Shown here: one piece after another, positions 4,503 through 6,163 of the stretch
How the letters are laid out: every line of letters starts with the position of its first letter
Numbering within the stretch: position 1 is the first letter of the stretch
From: Actinomycetota bacterium
Lineage (GTDB): Bacteria > Actinomycetota > Thermoleophilia > Solirubrobacterales > Solirubrobacteraceae
Length of the DNA stretch: 6,163 nt
Direction of reading: 5' to 3'
NCBI GenBank assembly: GCA_903970315.1
Contig: CAJCIJ010000325.1
Coordinates: forward strand, 1-6,163
The notes under the pieces: generated by a model
Seen by the model: the letters and a program-made list of their open reading frames with translations, nothing else
Told to the model about the DNA's origin: nothing
The model's database searches: none
Position numbers and translations under genes: made by a program

Positions 4503-6163
4503 ATGCAGGGGATGGCCCCGGCGCGCAACGTGCTCAATCTGAAGTCTGTGAAGCAAACTTACGGCGGGCGCGAGGTGCTCCGGGAGATCACGCTTGGGGT
4601 CGCTGCAGGCCAGCGGATCGGCGTGGTGGGCCCCAACGGCGGCGGCAAGTCGACCCTGCTGCGGCTGATCGCGGGCGTCCAGCAGCCGGACTCCGGGACG
4701 GTCACGCGGGCCGGCGACGTGGACGTTGCCCTGCTTGACCAGCGCGACTGGCTGGATGACTCCTCCACGCTGCGCCGGATCCTGGTTGGCGGACGGGCCG
4801 ACCACGAGTGGGCGTCCGATGGCGCCTTCCGCAGCGTCCTGGAGGGCCTGCTTGGCGGGGTGCAGATGGTCCGCTTCGATGCGGGCATCGACACGCCGAT
4901 CGCGGGCCTGTCCGGTGGCGAGCGCCGGCGCATAGCGCTCGCGCGCCTACTGCTGGATCCGGTCGAGCTGCTGCTGCTGGACGAGCCCACCAACCACCTG
5001 GACGTCGAAGGCGTGGACTGGCTGGCACGGCATCTGGCGGCGCGTCGGGGGGCCACCATTGTGGTGACCCACGACCGCTGGTTTTTGGACGCCGTGTGCA
5101 CGACCACCTGGGAGTTGGCCGATGGGGTGGTGCACGAGTACGACGGTGGTTACGCCGCCTACGTGCTGGCCCGCGCCGAGCGCGACAGGCAGGCCGCGGC
5201 GCGCGAGGACCGTCGCCGCCAGCTGGTGCGCAAGGAGCTTGCGTGGCTGCGACGCGGGCCACCGGCACGGACGACCAAGCCCAAGTTCCGCATCGAGGCC
5301 GCCAACGCCCTGATCGCCGACGTGCCGGCCCCGCGCGACAGTGCCGAGCTGCTGCGATTTGCCATCGCCCGCCTTGGCGACAAGGTGATCAATGCCGTTG
5401 ACGTTTCGTTGACGCTTGGCACCAAGCCGCTGTTGAGCGACGTGACCTGGCGCCTGGGGCCCGGCGACCGCGTGGCGGTGGTGGGCGTGAACGGGTCCGG
5501 CAAGACCTCGCTGCTGCGGCTGATGGCGGGCGAGCTGGCACCGACCACAGGACGGATCGAGCGCGGCGCAAACGTGCGTCTGGCGCATCTGTCGCAGGAC
5601 ACCGGCGAGCTGCCTGACCACCTGCGCGTGCTTGGGGCCCTGGAAGAGGTGCGCACCGAAGCTGTTCTGGCGGACGGCCACGAGATCACGGCGGCGCTGC
5701 TGTGTGACCGCTTTGGCTTTCGCGGCGCCAAGGCGCACACGCCCGTGCGCGATCTCTCCGGCGGTGAGCGCAGGCGGCTGTCGCTGATGCGCCTGCTCAT
5801 GACCGAGCCCAACGTGCTGCTCCTGGACGAGCCCACCAACGACCTCGACATCGACACGCTCACGGCGCTTGAGGACCTGCTGGACGGGTGGCCGGGCACC
5901 CTGGTTGTGGTCAGCCACGACCGCTACTTCGTCGAGCGGGTGTGCGACAACGTCTACGCACTGGACCCCAGCGGGGGGATCGCCCACTTGCCGGGTGGCA
6001 TCGAGCAGTACATCAGCCAGCGCGCCGCCTCCCACGCAGCCAAGGCGCCGCGCTCCACTGACCCCCAGGGCATGGCTCCCGGTGCGCGCATCCGCGAGGA
6101 GCGCAAGCAGAGGCAGCGTGCCGAACGCGAGGTTGCGCGCCTGGAGAGCGCCATCGAGGCGCT
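4503..6163 (+). CDS. ABC-F family ATPase, Uup-like, 3' end cut by window edge
   Basis: Soluble ATPase with two fused ABC domains and no membrane segments; ABC-F proteins act on ribosomes (translation factors, some giving antibiotic resistance), and Uup also binds branched DNA. 553 residues are present and the frame runs off the right edge. Domain 1: Walker A GPNGGGKST with Lys49, signature LSGGERRR (136-143), Walker B LLLLDEPTNHLD with Asp160, H-loop His190. Linker of basic helices (about 225-275) with the KELAWLRRGPPARTTKPK stretch, resembling the short P-site tRNA-interaction motif of Uup. Domain 2: Walker A GVNGSGKTS with Lys334, signature LSGGERRRLS (418-427), Walker B DEPTNDLD with Asp442, H-loop His472. 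From about 528 a charged segment (REERKQRQRAEREVARLE) starts a coiled coil as in the Uup C-terminal domain; probably about 50-80 residues are missing. All catalytic residues are intact. It is divergent from the helicase. ABC-F is secure; Uup-like is probable; a resistance role is not shown. Confidence 0.95.
   Translation, partial: MQGMAPARNVLNLKSVKQTYGGREVLREITLGVAAGQRIGVVGPNGGGKSTLLRLIAGVQQPDSGTVTRAGDVDVALLDQRDWLDDSSTLRRILVGGRADHEWASDGAFRSVLEGLLGGVQMVRFDAGIDTPIAGLSGGERRRIALARLLLDPVELLLLDEPTNHLDVEGVDWLARHLAARRGATIVVTHDRWFLDAVCTTTWELADGVVHEYDGGYAAYVLARAERDRQAAAREDRRRQLVRKELAWLRRGPPARTTKPKFRIEAANALIADVPAPRDSAELLRFAIARLGDKVINAVDVSLTLGTKPLLSDVTWRLGPGDRVAVVGVNGSGKTSLLRLMAGELAPTTGRIERGANVRLAHLSQDTGELPDHLRVLGALEEVRTEAVLADGHEITAALLCDRFGFRGAKAHTPVRDLSGGERRRLSLMRLLMTEPNVLLLDEPTNDLDIDTLTALEDLLDGWPGTLVVVSHDRYFVERVCDNVYALDPSGGIAHLPGGIEQYISQRAASHAAKAPRSTDPQGMAPGARIREERKQRQRAEREVARLESAIEA

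Noticed and set aside
4446..4805. N-terminal extension of the helicase to ATG 4805
   Set aside because: The extra 120 residues are the antisense reading of the ABC-F gene and its leader, with no helicase features; the conserved fold begins just after ATG 4445.
4947..6035. Minus-strand 362-codon open frame
   Set aside because: It lies wholly antisense to the ABC-F gene, whose Walker, signature and H-loop motifs are intact. Its translation is low-complexity and lacks recognisable domains; long antisense frames are expected at this GC content.

Overview
The window is strongly GC-rich, with G or C at most third codon positions, at least one gene that probably starts at GTG, and very compact spacing. 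This points to a high-GC actinobacterial-type chromosome. Lineages such as the Thermoleophilia (Solirubrobacterales) would fit, but that placement is my inference from codon style and protein flavour, not a search result. I see no rRNA, tRNA, CRISPR array, transposase or phage structural gene.

Four protein genes fill almost everything. From left to right: (1) a class-III PLP-dependent aminotransferase on the minus strand, its C-terminus cut off by the left edge; (2) a divergent 14-TM DHA2-type MFS exporter on the plus strand (1257-2699); (3) an SF2 DEAH-box helicase on the minus strand (2769-4445), converging on the exporter; (4) a duplicated-ABC (ABC-F, Uup-like) ATPase on the plus strand from 4503, divergent from the helicase and cut off by the right edge inside its C-terminal coiled coil.

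The gaps carry most of the unexplained structure. The divergent gap between aminotransferase and exporter (about 1069-1256) holds a degenerate 18-bp tandem repeat in four copies, which also forms a short open frame. The convergent gap after the exporter holds a 19-bp tandem repeat in three copies, each containing the exporter's stop-codon context, followed by a GC-rich hairpin with the helicase stop codon in its loop. The 57-bp divergent gap between helicase and ABC-F, together with the helicase start codon, contains a perfect GCATGC-N4-GCATGC dyad and a second GC hairpin just before the ABC-F ribosome-binding site.

Functionally the four genes do not form one obvious pathway. The exporter could remove a small molecule (drug or metabolite) and the divergent aminotransferase might act on a related amine, but nothing in the sequence fixes a substrate. 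The helicase and the Uup-like ATPase share a regulatory gap and could both act on nucleic acids or ribosomes. I find no convincing novel multi-gene system; the best leads are the repeats, the start-codon dyad and the helicase C-terminal region.
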